64,000 bases of DNA from JAEUKA01 sp044228505 (GCA_044228505.1 JBGAUT010000006.1:124001-188000); one strand, 5' to 3'. Positions 17,191 through 32,658 are shown, numbered from the stretch's first letter. Numbers and translations are program-made. The notes: generated by a model from the sequence alone, not told the origin.

Positions 17191-19392
17191 ATGAGTTCGT
17201 CGTCCCATTCACACACCTCGTCCGGCCAGACCTCGTCCGCTGGGCGGATCCTGCCACCTGTGCGTGGCAAGAACGGTGCTGACGAGGGCACGAGTGAGCT
17301 GTCGCGTTATGTCGGGGTGTTGTGGGAGCGGCGCTGGGCGGTGCTACTGATGCTGCTGCTGTGGCCGACGCTGGCAAGCCTGTGGACGCAGTCACAGCCG
17401 CGCATCTACGAGACACGGGCCAGCATCTTGATCGAAGCAAACGTGCCGCAGGTGCTGGGCAGCGCGGTGCAAGACGTTGTTGATCCGACGCCAGCGAACT
17501 ACTACATGATGCAGGACTTCCTGCAGACCAGTCGCAAGGTTCTGACGTCGGACACACTGGCACGACGGGTGGCGGCGCGGCTGCGGCTGACGAGTGAGCC
17601 GGGCTTTTATCCGGGGGGCAAGCTGCCGCAGAGCCTCGATGAGGCCGGGGAAGCGCTGCTGAACTACTACACCGCCGACGTGGTGGCTGAGACACGGGTG
17701 CTACTGCTGACGGCTCGGCACACCGATCCGAGCTGGGCGAAGAAGATCGCCGATGCCGTTGCCGACGAGTTTGTGGCTGATGCAGCACAAACTAGAGAAG
17801 TTGTCAATCAAAAAACGAGCGAACAGCTTGCCGACGAGCTCGATCGGCTGCGCAAGGGCTTGCATGACGCCGAGGTCGCGCTCTTTGATTTCAAGTCGCG
17901 CCAAGATTTGCTGACGGTGAGCGTTGAGGATCGCACCAATCAAGTGTCGCGACAGATCGACAAGTACACCGACGCGCTTACCGAGGTGAAGCTGCGCAAG
18001 ATGCAACGGCAGAGCCAACTGACTGAGCTGCGCAAGCTCAAAGAGCTCGACGCGCTGCATGTGCCGGTGCTTGGAATCGACATGCCGCAGCTACTCGGGG
18101 ATCTGCGTCGTGCGTACACCGAGGAACAGCGACGACTGGCGGAGCTGAAGTCGCGCTATCAAGACACCCATCCGCAGGTTCAGCAGCAGGCCTCGAAGGT
18201 CGAGCAAATCCTGCGCGAGCTATCACGAGAGGTGGAGGTAGCCCTGTCGGCCTCGCAGATTCGCTACAGCGAGGCCGTTTCCGATGAGCAGAAGGTACAA
18301 AACGAGCTGGCCCTGATGAAACAAGAGGGGATGCGGCTGTCTCGTCTGGAAATCGAATACAACAAGCTCAAACGCGACGCCGATAGTCTGCAAAAGCAAT
18401 ACAACTTGATCCTGAACCGCAGCAAAGAGAGCGGCATGGTCGGACGGCTGCGACTATCCAACATCAAAGTGCTCGATTATGCGCGAACGCCGAAAGTGCC
18501 GGTCAGCCCTCGGGTGCGGGTGGTGTTGGCACTGTCGGTGGTCCTGGCTCTGCTATCGGGGGTGCTGCTGGCGTTTTTGCTCGATGCACTCGATCGGACG
18601 GTGAAGGCCCCGCAAGATGTCGAGACGAACCTGGGGCAAGCGCTGCTCGGGGTGGTACCGAGCTTTGCGTCGGACAGTAAGGGTCGCTATCCGCCCGATC
18701 TGTACGTGGCCTACCATCCACGCTCGACGGTGGCTGAGGCATGCCGTGCGATTCGCACCAACCTGATGTTTGCCGGGGCAGACAAGCCGCTGCGAACGCT
18801 GCTTCTGACCTCGTCACTGCCCCGAGAAGGAAAGACTCTGTGCTGCGTCAGCCTGGGGACGGTTCTGGCCAAGTCGGGAGCGAAGACGTTGATCATCGAC
18901 TGCGACCTACGGCGGCCTCGGATTGCGCGGGCGTTTGGGATCAGTGCGACCATCGGCTTGACCAATGTGCTCGTCGGCGAGGTATCGCTCGATGATGCAA
19001 TTCGCTCATCAGAGGTCGAAAACCTGTCGGTGTTGCCAGCGGGCCCGACGCCACCGAATCCGGCCGAGCTGCTCAATGGTCAGCACTTTCGCAAGCTATT
19101 GGCAGAGGTCGGGACGCGCTTCGATCGAGTACTAATCGACTCACCGCCAGCGGTTCCGGTGACCGATCCGGCGATCTTGGCGACGCTGGTCGACGGGGTG
19201 GTGCTGATTGTGCGCCACGGGAAGACGCCACGGGAAGCGGCCACGCGGGCGGCTTCGCACATGCTGGACGTCGGTGGTCACATCGTTGGAGTGGTCCTCA
19301 ACGACATCGATGTCAGCGGCAAGGGCTACCGTTCGTATTACGGCCACTACAGCGAGTACAAAGCCGACGAGCCTACTGCGCAAGCAGAGTAG
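17191..19392 (+). CDS. Wzc-like polysaccharide co-polymerase with tyrosine kinase (BY-kinase) domain
   Basis: A 733-residue inner-membrane protein. It has an N-terminal Wzz/GumC domain with a membrane helix near residues 50-66, a long periplasmic coiled coil (about 190-410) and a second helix near 443-468. The cytoplasmic BY-kinase domain follows, with Walker A SSLPREGKT (541-549), Walker A' LIIDCDLRRPR (567-577) and Walker B VLIDSPP near 647. The tail carries a tyrosine cluster (Tyr713, 716, 717, 720, 723), the usual autophosphorylation site. Family members control chain length and export of capsule or exopolysaccharide. No glycosyltransferase, Wza or polymerase gene is adjacent; the flippase at 40.9 kb is far away. 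ligA starts 70 bases downstream. Confidence 0.92.
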   Translation: MSSSSHSHTSSGQTSSAGRILPPVRGKNGADEGTSELSRYVGVLWERRWAVLLMLLLWPTLASLWTQSQPRIYETRASILIEANVPQVLGSAVQDVVDPTPANYYMMQDFLQTSRKVLTSDTLARRVAARLRLTSEPGFYPGGKLPQSLDEAGEALLNYYTADVVAETRVLLLTARHTDPSWAKKIADAVADEFVADAAQTREVVNQKTSEQLADELDRLRKGLHDAEVALFDFKSRQDLLTVSVEDRTNQVSRQIDKYTDALTEVKLRKMQRQSQLTELRKLKELDALHVPVLGIDMPQLLGDLRRAYTEEQRRLAELKSRYQDTHPQVQQQASKVEQILRELSREVEVALSASQIRYSEAVSDEQKVQNELALMKQEGMRLSRLEIEYNKLKRDADSLQKQYNLILNRSKESGMVGRLRLSNIKVLDYARTPKVPVSPRVRVVLALSVVLALLSGVLLAFLLDALDRTVKAPQDVETNLGQALLGVVPSFASDSKGRYPPDLYVAYHPRSTVAEACRAIRTNLMFAGADKPLRTLLLTSSLPREGKTLCCVSLGTVLAKSGAKTLIIDCDLRRPRIARAFGISATIGLTNVLVGEVSLDDAIRSSEVENLSVLPAGPTPPNPAELLNGQHFRKLLAEVGTRFDRVLIDSPPAVPVTDPAILATLVDGVVLIVRHGKTPREAATRAASHMLDVGGHIVGVVLNDIDVSGKGYRSYYGHYSEYKADEPTAQAE

Positions 19393-19462
19393 TTCGAAGG
19401 CTCAGGCTGCTATCATGGCCTGACCGCAGTTTGCGGCAAACCTGCGAGATGAGGAGCCGTTT

Positions 19463-21577
19463 GTGAGCGCAAAGAAAAAGGCTGCCACCAAGGCAGCGAC
19501 GTCGACAGGAACCCCGGCGATGGTCTCAGCGGCGGGAAGTCTGTTTGGGGGAGAGGGCAACCGCGACGAGTATTTGGCGCTGGTGGCTGAGCTGCTCGAA
19601 CACGATCGGCGCTACTACGTCGACAACAACCCCAGCGTTGCCGACTACGAGTACGACCAGTCGAAAAAGAAGCTCGAGGCGATGGAAGCGGCGCATCCCG
19701 ACTGGGTGGTTGCGCATTCACCGACGCGACGGGTTGGACACACGCCTCTGTCCGGGTTTGCCAAGGTGGAGCGGGCGGTGGCGATGCTATCGCTCGATAA
19801 CACCTATTCTGCGGATGATCTGAGCGATTTTCACGGACGCGTGGTGCGCGGGCTGGCCGCCGCTGGGGATCGTCGAACTCCAGAGCTAGTGATTGAGCCC
19901 AAGATTGATGGCATCGGCATCGAGCTGACCTATAAGGCCGGCGTGTTTGTGCTCGGGGCGACGCGGGGTGACGGACTGATCGGCGAAGACGTGACGCAAA
20001 ACCTGCGTACGGTAAAAAACCTGCCGATGCTGCTCAAAGAGAAAGTGGATCTGCTGGTGCGCGGCGAGGTCTACATGCCCCGCGACGGTTTCGACAAACT
20101 CAATGTAGAGCGACTGGCAGCGGGCGAGGAGCCGTTTAAAAACCCGCGCAATGCCACCGGTGGAACGCTCAAACAGCTCGACTCGCGCATTGTCTCGAAG
20201 CGTCCGTTGCGGGTACTGGTCTATGAAGTGGTGGGGGATGTACCGGGGATCACGACTCACACCGGACTGCTCGACTATCTGCGACGACTCGGGCTGCCGG
20301 TCTATCCGGACACCAAGTCAGTTGCCAGTCTCGACGCGCTGCTCAAAGAAGTAACGATCTGGCAGGACAAGCGCATGAGCCTGCCGTTTGACGTCGACGG
20401 ACTCGTGCTCAAGGTCAATGACCTCGGCCAGCGCGAAGGACTTGGATTTACGGCCCGTGCGCCTCGGTGGGCAATTGCCTATAAGTTTCCCGCGCAGCAG
20501 GCGACCACCAAGCTCCTCGATGTAGAGCTGGGTGTCGGTCGGACCGGAGTGGTGACGCCGGTAGCGGTGCTCCAGCCGATTGAGTTGGCAGGAACCACGG
20601 TGTCGCGGGCGTCGATGCACAACTGGGACCAGATCGCTCGTCTCGGGGTGATGGTCGGCGACTTCGTGCTCGTCGAAAAAGCGGGTGAGATCATTCCGCA
20701 GATCATCGCCGTGGTCAAAGAGCGTCGAATCGGTCGCGAGGCAGAGCTAAGGCCGATTCCGCCGCCCACCAAGTGCCCCGAGTGTGGCGATACGCTTGTC
20801 AAGCGTCCGGGCGAAGTCGCACTGCGCTGTCCGAATACCAAGCCGTGTCCACGCCAACTTCGAGAGGCGATTTCGTTCTTCTGCAACCGCGATGCGATGA
20901 ACATCACAGGACTCGGAGACAAGCTGGTGGAGTCTCTGGTGTCGGCGGGGCTGCTCAAAGACCTCGCGGATCTGTTTTCTCTGACGAGAACGCAGCTTTT
21001 GAGATTGCCTCGGCTCGGTGAAAAGAGCGCCGACAACATCCTGGCGGCGATTGCCACCGGGCGCAGCGAGGCGACGCTGTCCCGGTTTTTGACGGCACTT
21101 GGTATTCACGGCATCGGCTGGGTGTGGGCACAGAAGATCGCTGAGCAATACAACTCCCTGGAGCAACTGCTGAAGACCACCCCCGACGATGTTCATCGGA
21201 ACCTCGTCGGGATTCACGGCTTCGGAGACGAGCGGGCGGGGGCGGTCCGCGACTACCTCAAAGACCCGCAGGTACAGGCGTTGCTGCGGAAGTTCAGTGC
21301 GCTTGGGCTGTCCCCTGTAGAGCCGGTGACCTCGACGGGGCCTCTGCTGGGCAAGACCTTCTGTATCAGTGGCACGCTATCCAAGCCTCGCGGTGATTTT
21401 CAGAAGCGCATCGAGGCAGCGGGCGGCAAGTTCACCTCATCGGTGACGAAGAAGACCAGCTATCTCGTCCTTGGTGCCGACCCCGGCGAAGACAAGCGAG
21501 CCGCCGCGAACAAACATGGCGTGCCGATTCTTGATGAACCTGCTCTCGAAAAATTGCTGCGTGGTGAGACGCCGTAG
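19463..21577 (+). CDS. ligA: NAD-dependent DNA ligase
   Basis: A 704-residue LigA. It seals nicks in duplex DNA during replication and repair using NAD. The catalytic lysine is Lys147 in EPKIDGIGIE. An adenylation domain, an OB fold, a four-Cys zinc finger (CPEC at about 438-441 to CPNTKPC), helix-hairpin-helix repeats (about 480-600) and a C-terminal BRCT domain (about 630-700, GKTFCISGTLSKPRGDF) follow in the usual order. The start is GTG 19463, preceded by GAGGAG with good spacing. An Ala/Lys/Thr-rich extension of about 30 residues precedes the conserved Ia domain (YYVDNNPSVADYEYD). Confidence 0.97.
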   Translation: MSAKKKAATKAATSTGTPAMVSAAGSLFGGEGNRDEYLALVAELLEHDRRYYVDNNPSVADYEYDQSKKKLEAMEAAHPDWVVAHSPTRRVGHTPLSGFAKVERAVAMLSLDNTYSADDLSDFHGRVVRGLAAAGDRRTPELVIEPKIDGIGIELTYKAGVFVLGATRGDGLIGEDVTQNLRTVKNLPMLLKEKVDLLVRGEVYMPRDGFDKLNVERLAAGEEPFKNPRNATGGTLKQLDSRIVSKRPLRVLVYEVVGDVPGITTHTGLLDYLRRLGLPVYPDTKSVASLDALLKEVTIWQDKRMSLPFDVDGLVLKVNDLGQREGLGFTARAPRWAIAYKFPAQQATTKLLDVELGVGRTGVVTPVAVLQPIELAGTTVSRASMHNWDQIARLGVMVGDFVLVEKAGEIIPQIIAVVKERRIGREAELRPIPPPTKCPECGDTLVKRPGEVALRCPNTKPCPRQLREAISFFCNRDAMNITGLGDKLVESLVSAGLLKDLADLFSLTRTQLLRLPRLGEKSADNILAAIATGRSEATLSRFLTALGIHGIGWVWAQKIAEQYNSLEQLLKTTPDDVHRNLVGIHGFGDERAGAVRDYLKDPQVQALLRKFSALGLSPVEPVTSTGPLLGKTFCISGTLSKPRGDFQKRIEAAGGKFTSSVTKKTSYLVLGADPGEDKRAAANKHGVPILDEPALEKLLRGETP

Positions 21578-21712
21578 CCGTTTCCGTACGATCCCGCTTG
21601 ACCCCATCTCATAAGCTGCGCAAGACAGGCATTGCGATGTCGCACTTTCGCGCAGCGCAGACCGTGCTCATAATGGACGGAAACAATCGCAACCCTGCAT
21701 GGAGAGATGACC

Positions 21713-22408
21713 ATGTCGACCTTGTCTTTCTCGGAAAAGCTGTTTGGTACGACGGTGCTCGATGGAGATCGCGCACTGCTCGCAAAAAAGACCTACGCGC
21801 TACTTCTTATTAGTGTCGTGATGGCTGTGTTTGGTGGCTACACCTGCGCCACCTCGACCGCGATGGTGCAGTTCTTCATTCGTCCGGTGGGCTGGATTTT
21901 GGCGCTGGTGCTGCTCAACGTGGTGCCGATGGTGGCGCTGTGGGCATCGCGTCAGAACCCGAGCCTGGGGATTGTGGCTCTGGCGGCCGATGGCTTCATC
22001 TCTGGTATTGCGCTGGGACCGCTGCTCGCGATTGCTAACTACCTGGCTCCGAACTCGATTCCGGGGGCGCTGGCGGTGACTGGCGGCGTTTTTGTCGCAG
22101 TGACTGGCTACGTGATGTTCTCGAAAGAGAAGTTTTCGGCACCTGCCGGCCTGCTCACCGGCATGTTCTTCGCGCTGGTGATTGCGATGATCGTGAACTC
22201 GTTCATCCAGATGTCGGGGCTCGGGCTGATCATCACGATTGGCATCGGAATCTTTGGCGTCGTCAGCTTGGTCTACGCAACGAGCGACGTCCTGAACAAC
22301 CCTGAGTACGACAATCCCGTACAAGGGGCGCTGATGCTCTTTGCTGCGCTGTTCAATATCTTTGTGACCGCGCTGCGTCTGCTGCTCCGATTCTCGTCCC
22401 GCGATTAA
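21713..22408 (+). CDS. Bax inhibitor-1/YccA family membrane protein
   Basis: About 231 residues with seven hydrophobic helices and the family pattern of short loops; TATSTAMVQFFI-like N-terminal and YATSDVLNNPEYDNPVQGALMLFAALFNIFV C-terminal blocks are typical. Family members are inner-membrane proteins implicated in calcium leak and control of FtsH proteolysis; the bacterial role is poorly defined. GGAGAG at 21701-21706 is six bases from ATG 21713 but touches ATG 21707, so I chose 21713. It stands alone between ligA and the Kelch lipoprotein gene. Confidence 0.9.
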   Translation: MSTLSFSEKLFGTTVLDGDRALLAKKTYALLLISVVMAVFGGYTCATSTAMVQFFIRPVGWILALVLLNVVPMVALWASRQNPSLGIVALAADGFISGIALGPLLAIANYLAPNSIPGALAVTGGVFVAVTGYVMFSKEKFSAPAGLLTGMFFALVIAMIVNSFIQMSGLGLIITIGIGIFGVVSLVYATSDVLNNPEYDNPVQGALMLFAALFNIFVTALRLLLRFSSRD

Positions 22409-22478
22409 GATCCCTTCATTCCGCTTCCCAAGGAGCGCGATTGACCGCTCCGAGGCCCGTACGCTACCGTGTAACGTA

Positions 22479-24398
22479 ATGGGCTCTTATCGTCTGCGCA
22501 TCGCTAGTCTCTCCTTCGGACTTCTCGGCCTGCTGGGTTGCAAGGGGAACCCTGGACCGGGCATCAAGCTTCAGCTCGCGGAGTCTGCCAGTCAGCACGC
22601 TTGCATCAAGACCGACAAAAGCGGCTTCCCTCTGTCCGCCGTGCTGCGTGATGGCTCGGTGCGACTGTCGGTGCTCGAGAAGCAGGGAACCGGGTGGCAG
22701 TTTAAATGCGACATCACTGCCAAGCTGCCCGACGAGCATCCCAGCCTGGACCTCGGTACCGTAGATCGGAACCAGTACGCCTATTTCGCCGAGCTGTTCG
22801 ACGTCGCTGGAAAGCGCGTGTACACCGGCGCACTGCAAGGCAAGTCAAGCGTATCTTCCGATGGTGGAGCGGGCGTGCTACCCATGTTTGGTGTCGAGAG
22901 CTGGAACTGTCCGGCCTCTGGCATGGTCGGGGCGAGAGGCTTTCACTCGGCGACCCTGCTACCTGGTGGCGAGGTGCTGATCTACGGTGGGGTCGAGACG
23001 GGGTTCGTATCGGGGAATGCCGAAGCGATGAGCGTGACCGACACGGTGGAGATCTACGATCCCGCTAAAGCAACCTTTCAGGCTGTCACCGTCGCTGGAA
23101 ACAAACCACTGGCCCGGGCCTTTCACCAGTCGGTGGTCCTGAGTTCGACGGACACCACGGTCAAGCTGATGGTTTTCGGCGGCGTCACTGCCGGGCGTGG
23201 GCGGCAAGTCTTGACGACGCCGATCACCAACGCGCCGATTCGGCTGGCACCGTGTGGGGAAGCGGTTCCAGCCGGTCCCGAGGTGCTGACGATCAAGTTT
23301 GATGGCAGCAAGTGGACCGTGACGAGTGATGCGGTAGGACAGACGGATACCTCGGCGTTTGCGGGCACGACCGCGCTTCCGCAAGGTGGGCTGGTCAGCG
23401 TTGGTGGTGCGAAATTCACGGGCCTGCCGCCCTGCACGGTTGGCGGTGGGGATCTGCTCAATCCGGGAGGTGGGGTGGCGGTTCAGAAAGCGCTGGCTTG
23501 GTCGGGAATGGCTGGCGAGGTCTTCGGCTCGGCGAATTTGATGACCGGGTTTCTGGGACCATCACTGACGCCCATTTCCAATCATGCGGCGCTGGCCCTC
23601 GGTGGCTCGTGGCCGGCCACACCCGCCATGGCACCGTCGATGACGGCTCTGCTGCTGTCGGGATTGCCGGACGCACCAACGACCATGAGCGCAATGGGGC
23701 TGAGCGTAGGCGGCGTCCCGAGCGCCTTTCATACGGCAACTCGGATTGGTGCCACGCTTGGGGATAGTCCGACGTTCCCCGTCGATGTCTTGCTGACGGG
23801 CGGGTTTCAGATGACAAACTCTGTGACACCACAGCCAGGCCAGCCTCCCGCCGCTGCTTCGGCGATACGGGTCTATTCGGTGGCAGATCTGACCAGCGCG
23901 CCGACAGTGAGAACGGTGACTCCGTATCTGCCCGCCGCGTGCGGTTCGGCCCAGCCGCACTATCGCTCAGCTGCCTTCGAGGCGGCCTCCGCGACCCCTT
24001 CTGGTCAGCGCGTGGTGATTACCGGTGGCAGTGCGACCCAGGTGTCTGGCTGCAACGACTGCGAGACATCGGCGGACAGTAGTTTGTTGTGCACCCTGTC
24101 GCAGGCCTCTCTGTATGACGCTGGCAAGAATGCCTTCCGCCAGCTTCCATCGATGGCCATGCCGCGCTTTGGTCATCAGCAGACGCTGTTGCCGGACGGC
24201 GGAATCCTAGTCACCGGAGGGCTGACGCGGAAAGCGGGCAAAACCACTGAGGCGACCAGTGAGTCTGAGATCTACAACCCGCGTTCTTCGACTACAGATG
24301 CGCCTGACCTTGACGATCCGGTGACACTATCCTTCCCGGCTGGTGAGCAGGCCGGGCGCGTCGGTGTAGACGCGCAAAAACCCTGTAGCCGCCTATAG
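22479..24398 (+). CDS. Kelch-repeat lipoprotein
   Basis: A 639-residue exported protein with a lipobox at LGLLGC (Cys21). Residues 25-140 form an unassigned N-terminal domain. From about residue 150 come Kelch-type blades, seen as HSATLLPGGEVLIYGG, HQSVVLSS...KLMVFGG, and GHQQTLLPDGGILVTGG near the end, which together would form a beta-propeller. Such lipoproteins are abundant in Myxococcota and most have no known ligand. It precedes the respiratory operon by 136 bases on the same strand but has no obvious link to it. Confidence 0.85.
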   Translation: MGSYRLRIASLSFGLLGLLGCKGNPGPGIKLQLAESASQHACIKTDKSGFPLSAVLRDGSVRLSVLEKQGTGWQFKCDITAKLPDEHPSLDLGTVDRNQYAYFAELFDVAGKRVYTGALQGKSSVSSDGGAGVLPMFGVESWNCPASGMVGARGFHSATLLPGGEVLIYGGVETGFVSGNAEAMSVTDTVEIYDPAKATFQAVTVAGNKPLARAFHQSVVLSSTDTTVKLMVFGGVTAGRGRQVLTTPITNAPIRLAPCGEAVPAGPEVLTIKFDGSKWTVTSDAVGQTDTSAFAGTTALPQGGLVSVGGAKFTGLPPCTVGGGDLLNPGGGVAVQKALAWSGMAGEVFGSANLMTGFLGPSLTPISNHAALALGGSWPATPAMAPSMTALLLSGLPDAPTTMSAMGLSVGGVPSAFHTATRIGATLGDSPTFPVDVLLTGGFQMTNSVTPQPGQPPAAASAIRVYSVADLTSAPTVRTVTPYLPAACGSAQPHYRSAAFEAASATPSGQRVVITGGSATQVSGCNDCETSADSSLLCTLSQASLYDAGKNAFRQLPSMAMPRFGHQQTLLPDGGILVTGGLTRKAGKTTEATSESEIYNPRSSTTDAPDLDDPVTLSFPAGEQAGRVGVDAQKPCSRL

Positions 24399-24534
24399 TT
24401 CTACCGTCCTCGTCTCCTCATAAACACCGAGCTTGCTTTCCCGTGCGGCCTTTTGATAGGCTGCGCGCCGGTATGTGCATCGCCGATCAAGTGGCCCACG
24501 CCCGCCGTGATGATTCCTGTAGAGGCGTTCCGAT

Positions 24535-25220
24535 ATGACCAACCAGCCGACATCTGACAAACGCTTTGTCTTCCCCCCGTGGACGAACCGGTTGCCTCCG
24601 CTTTCGGTGGCCGCTGTTTTGTTCGGGCTCGTTGGCGCCATTTTTGGCGTCTGGTACTACTTCTCCCCACGGCATACGGACGTGGGGTACGAGCCCAACC
24701 AGCCCATTCCGTACTCGCACAAGCTCCATGCGGGCGATCTAGGACTCGATTGTCGATATTGCCACGTCAATGTCGAACGCGCTGAGTTCGCCACGGTCCC
24801 TCCGACGCAGGTTTGTATGAACTGCCATTCGAATGTCAGGAAGGACTCGCCGAAACTACAGCCGCTGCGGGAGTCCTGGGCGTACGGGAAGCCAATCCCG
24901 TGGGTCCGTGTTCACAAGACTCCTGACTACGCCTTTTTTCCTCACAGCCGGCACGTCACCAGCGGAGTTGGCTGCGTCGAGTGTCACGGTCGCGTGGATC
25001 AGATGGTCACGGTTCGTCAGGTGGAACCACTGTCGATGAGTTGGTGCCTTGAGTGTCACCGTGATCCATCGCCGCGCCTGCGACCGCTCGACCAGATCAC
25101 GAACATGGGCTGGGAGCCGCCCGGCGATAAGCCGCTCGACATTCGTCGTCGCGAGTTCGGGGAGAAGCTAGCCCAGGAACTCAAGATTGCGCCACCTACC
25201 GATTGCTCTAGGTGTCACCG

Positions 25221-25224
<4 letters not shown>
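24535..25224 (+). CDS. actA: Alternative complex III subunit ActA, pentahaem cytochrome c
   Basis: A 229-residue membrane-anchored cytochrome. One helix (about residues 24-44) is followed by five CxxCH haem sites: CRYCH, CMNCH, CVECH, CLECH and the terminal CSRCH. This is the count and layout of ActA, which takes electrons from the iron-sulfur part of ActB in the quinol:cytochrome c oxidoreductase. It is the first gene of a 13-kb respiratory operon. Its stop overlaps the ActB ATG (ATGA). Confidence 0.95.
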
Positions 25225-30228
<5,004 letters not shown>

Positions 30229-30229
<1 letters not shown>

Positions 30230-30798
30230 TGTCTCAGAAGACTGCGGTTACGTTTGAAGACAACGTCTGGGGCGTTGTCGCTGAGTACAAGTCACCGGGC
30301 GCACTCCTAGAGGCTGTGAAGGCCGTGCGTCAGTCTGGCTTTTCGGCGATTGACACCTATACGCCGTTCCCGATCCACGGAATGGATCGTGCGATGGGCC
30401 TGCGTCCGACCATCCTGCCGTACATGGTTCTGTGCGGCGGACTCACCGGCGTTGGCTGCGCCATCCTCCTCCAGTGGTGGATGAACGGTTATGACTACCC
30501 CTTCATCATCGGTGGCAAGCCGATCATCTCGTACCAGGCCTACGTGCCGATTGGTTTCGAGTTGATGGTTCTTCTGTCAGCGCTCACGACTGTGTTCGGT
30601 CTGTTTGCGCTGTGTCGGCTGCCACAGCCGTACCATCCCCTGTTTACCCACGACCGGTTTGCTCGATTTTCGGATGACGGGTTTTTCCTGGCGATTGAAG
30701 CCAAAGACCCGAACTTCAGTGAGGCGCGAGCCCGTGAAGCGCTGGCCACTGCTGGCGGCACCGAGATCACGGTCGTTCGGGACATCGCGGAGACGTAG
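30229..30798 (+). CDS. actD: Alternative complex III subunit ActD (DUF3341)
   Basis: A 189-residue protein with a soluble N-terminal half (WGVVAEYKSPGALLEAVKAVRQSGF) and two membrane helices near residues 65-85 and 100-125. This matches the DUF3341 family, which forms the ActD subunit and stabilises the membrane part of the complex. AAGGAGG precedes the ATG within the end of actC. ActE follows after four bases. Confidence 0.93.
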
Positions 30799-30802
30799 GC
30801 CC

Positions 30803-31432
30803 ATGAACAGACGCTTTTCCATATCGTCGCTCTCCGTTGTCCTGGCCGCTGGGACGCTGTTGGGTTGTCGCGGCAATCCATCGGAAGACCCGCCCATTCA
30901 CCTGCAGCGCAACATGTTCACGCAGGACAAGGGCAAGGTTCAGCGTGAAAACACGTTCTTCGAGGATGGCCGCGTCATGCGTCCGCTCGAGGAAGGGACG
31001 CTCAGCACCTCGGCTCCGATTGTGAAGACTGCGTACTACACCGGCAAGGACGACCAAGGCCGTCCGGTCGACAAGTTCCCAGAGCAGGTTACGGTCGATG
31101 CCAACCTGCTCAAGCGGGGACAAGAGCGCTTCAACATTTACTGCTCGCCATGTCACGACCGCTCGGGTTCGGGAAATGGAATCGTGATCCAGCGTGCGAA
31201 CAAGCTCGGAGCGTGGGCGGTGCCTTCGTACTACGAGCAGCGCCTGCTCGATACGCCCGTTGGTGACATCTTTTCGACGATTACCAATGGCAAGAACACG
31301 ATGAAGTCCTACGCGTATCAGGTTCCGGTGGCGGACCGCTGGGCCATCGTGGCGTATGTCCGGGCTCTGCAGCGCAGCCAAGGATTGAAGGTAGAGCAGC
31401 TCACTGCTGAGCAGAGGGGCCAACTCAAATGA
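30803..31432 (+). CDS. actE: Alternative complex III subunit ActE, monohaem cytochrome c lipoprotein
   Basis: I place the start at ATG 30803, giving 209 residues with a lipoprotein signal (SVVLAAGTLLGC, Cys22). A longer in-frame reading from inside actD would bury this signal. One haem site is visible (CSPCH, about residues 112-116), and Met in NTMKSYAYQV is the likely axial ligand. ActE probably hands electrons from ActA to soluble cytochrome c or straight to the oxidase. Its stop overlaps the actF ATG (ATGA). Confidence 0.93.
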   Translation: MNRRFSISSLSVVLAAGTLLGCRGNPSEDPPIHLQRNMFTQDKGKVQRENTFFEDGRVMRPLEEGTLSTSAPIVKTAYYTGKDDQGRPVDKFPEQVTVDANLLKRGQERFNIYCSPCHDRSGSGNGIVIQRANKLGAWAVPSYYEQRLLDTPVGDIFSTITNGKNTMKSYAYQVPVADRWAIVAYVRALQRSQGLKVEQLTAEQRGQLK

Positions 31433-32658
31433 GCGCAATGCATACCGATCTGTCTGCCGCGCGGCTGCAGATTCCCGCAGGAGTCGCCAATCGTTGGGCG
31501 ATGATCTTCGGCGGAATCGGGCTGCTCGGGCTTGCCGCCACCGCATCGGGCTTCTTTTCCGAGTCGACCCGAGCCGAGGCGCTCAGCGCCTATTTGGTGG
31601 CGTTCTTCTATGTCCTGACGCTCGGCGTCGGCGCGATGTTCTTTGCGGCGCTTCAGCACCTGGTGGGCGCACGGTGGAGTGTCGTACCCCGTCGAATTGC
31701 CGAAAACTACGGCTCGTTTACGCCGTGGATTGCCCTTCTGTTCATCCCGATTGCGGTGTTCGCTAAGGACATCCTGCCGTGGATGAACATCGAGGGCATC
31801 AAGAACGAGGAATACCGGACTGCGGTGACGCTCGCGATGGAGTCGAAGACTTGGTACCTGACGGTGCCATTCTTCTACGGTCGCGCCGCGTTCTACCTGG
31901 TGTTCTGGGCACTGGCGGGTTTGTTCTACTACCGCAAGTCTGTCGAGGTCGACACGAGCGGTGATCCACAGACGATTCTCCAGATGCGCAAGTTTGCACC
32001 GCCGGTGGTGATTCTGTTCGGCCTGACGCTGAGCTTTTCGGCATTCGACTGGCTGATGGGTGTTGACCCGACCTGGGCCACCACGATGTTCGGCGTCTAT
32101 GCCTTCGCAGGTACGATTCTGTCGACGCTCGGGCTGATTGCCGCGACCGCTCGCACGCTGCACGGTTACGGCTATATGGAAGGCGTCATCACCGACGAGC
32201 ACTTCCATGACCTTGGCAAGTTGATGTTCGGCTTCACGGTGTTCTGGGCCTACATCGCGTATTCGATGTTCATGCTGATCTGGTACGCGAGCTTGCCAGA
32301 GGAGACGGTGTGGTATCGGAAGCACTGGGAGAACGGCTGGTCGACTTTGACCTGGACGCTGATCCTGCTGCACTTCCTGTTGCCATTCTTTGGTCTGCTG
32401 GCACGAACCGCCAAGCGGCACCCGACGATTCTCAAGGCGATTGGCGCGCTGCTGGTCGTGATGCACTGGGTCGATCTGTACTGGTTGGTCATGCCGCTGT
32501 TCCGCGAGCACATGGCGTTTAGCTGGTACGACTTCGCAGCCGTGCTGGGAACTGCTGGTCTGTTCTTCGGAGTGGCTGCTCGCACCTTCGGCAAGGCCGC
32601 CTTGGTTCCGGTCAAGGATCCGTTCCTGGCGGATTCGATGGGGTATGAAAATGGCTGA
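31429..32658 (+). CDS. actF: Alternative complex III subunit ActF (membrane subunit, ActC-like)
   Basis: A 409-residue membrane protein with about ten hydrophobic helices, distantly related to ActC. Blocks such as FFAALQHLVGARWSVVPRRIAE and FSAFDWLMGVDPTWATTMFGVY are characteristic of ActF. It forms the second membrane module of the complex and may contribute a proton pathway. It overlaps actE by four bases and the next small gene by eight. Confidence 0.93.
   Translation: MSAMHTDLSAARLQIPAGVANRWAMIFGGIGLLGLAATASGFFSESTRAEALSAYLVAFFYVLTLGVGAMFFAALQHLVGARWSVVPRRIAENYGSFTPWIALLFIPIAVFAKDILPWMNIEGIKNEEYRTAVTLAMESKTWYLTVPFFYGRAAFYLVFWALAGLFYYRKSVEVDTSGDPQTILQMRKFAPPVVILFGLTLSFSAFDWLMGVDPTWATTMFGVYAFAGTILSTLGLIAATARTLHGYGYMEGVITDEHFHDLGKLMFGFTVFWAYIAYSMFMLIWYASLPEETVWYRKHWENGWSTLTWTLILLHFLLPFFGLLARTAKRHPTILKAIGALLVVMHWVDLYWLVMPLFREHMAFSWYDFAAVLGTAGLFFGVAARTFGKAALVPVKDPFLADSMGYENG

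Noticed and set aside
22432..22451. GGAGCG/CGCTCC hairpin after the Bax-inhibitor gene as a terminator
   Set aside because: Only six pairs with an eight-base loop and no T-run follows; too weak to call.
31318..32511. 397-codon minus-strand open frame opposite actF
   Set aside because: Antisense to the end of actE and nearly all of actF; Arg/Gln/His-rich composition typical of a shadow frame.
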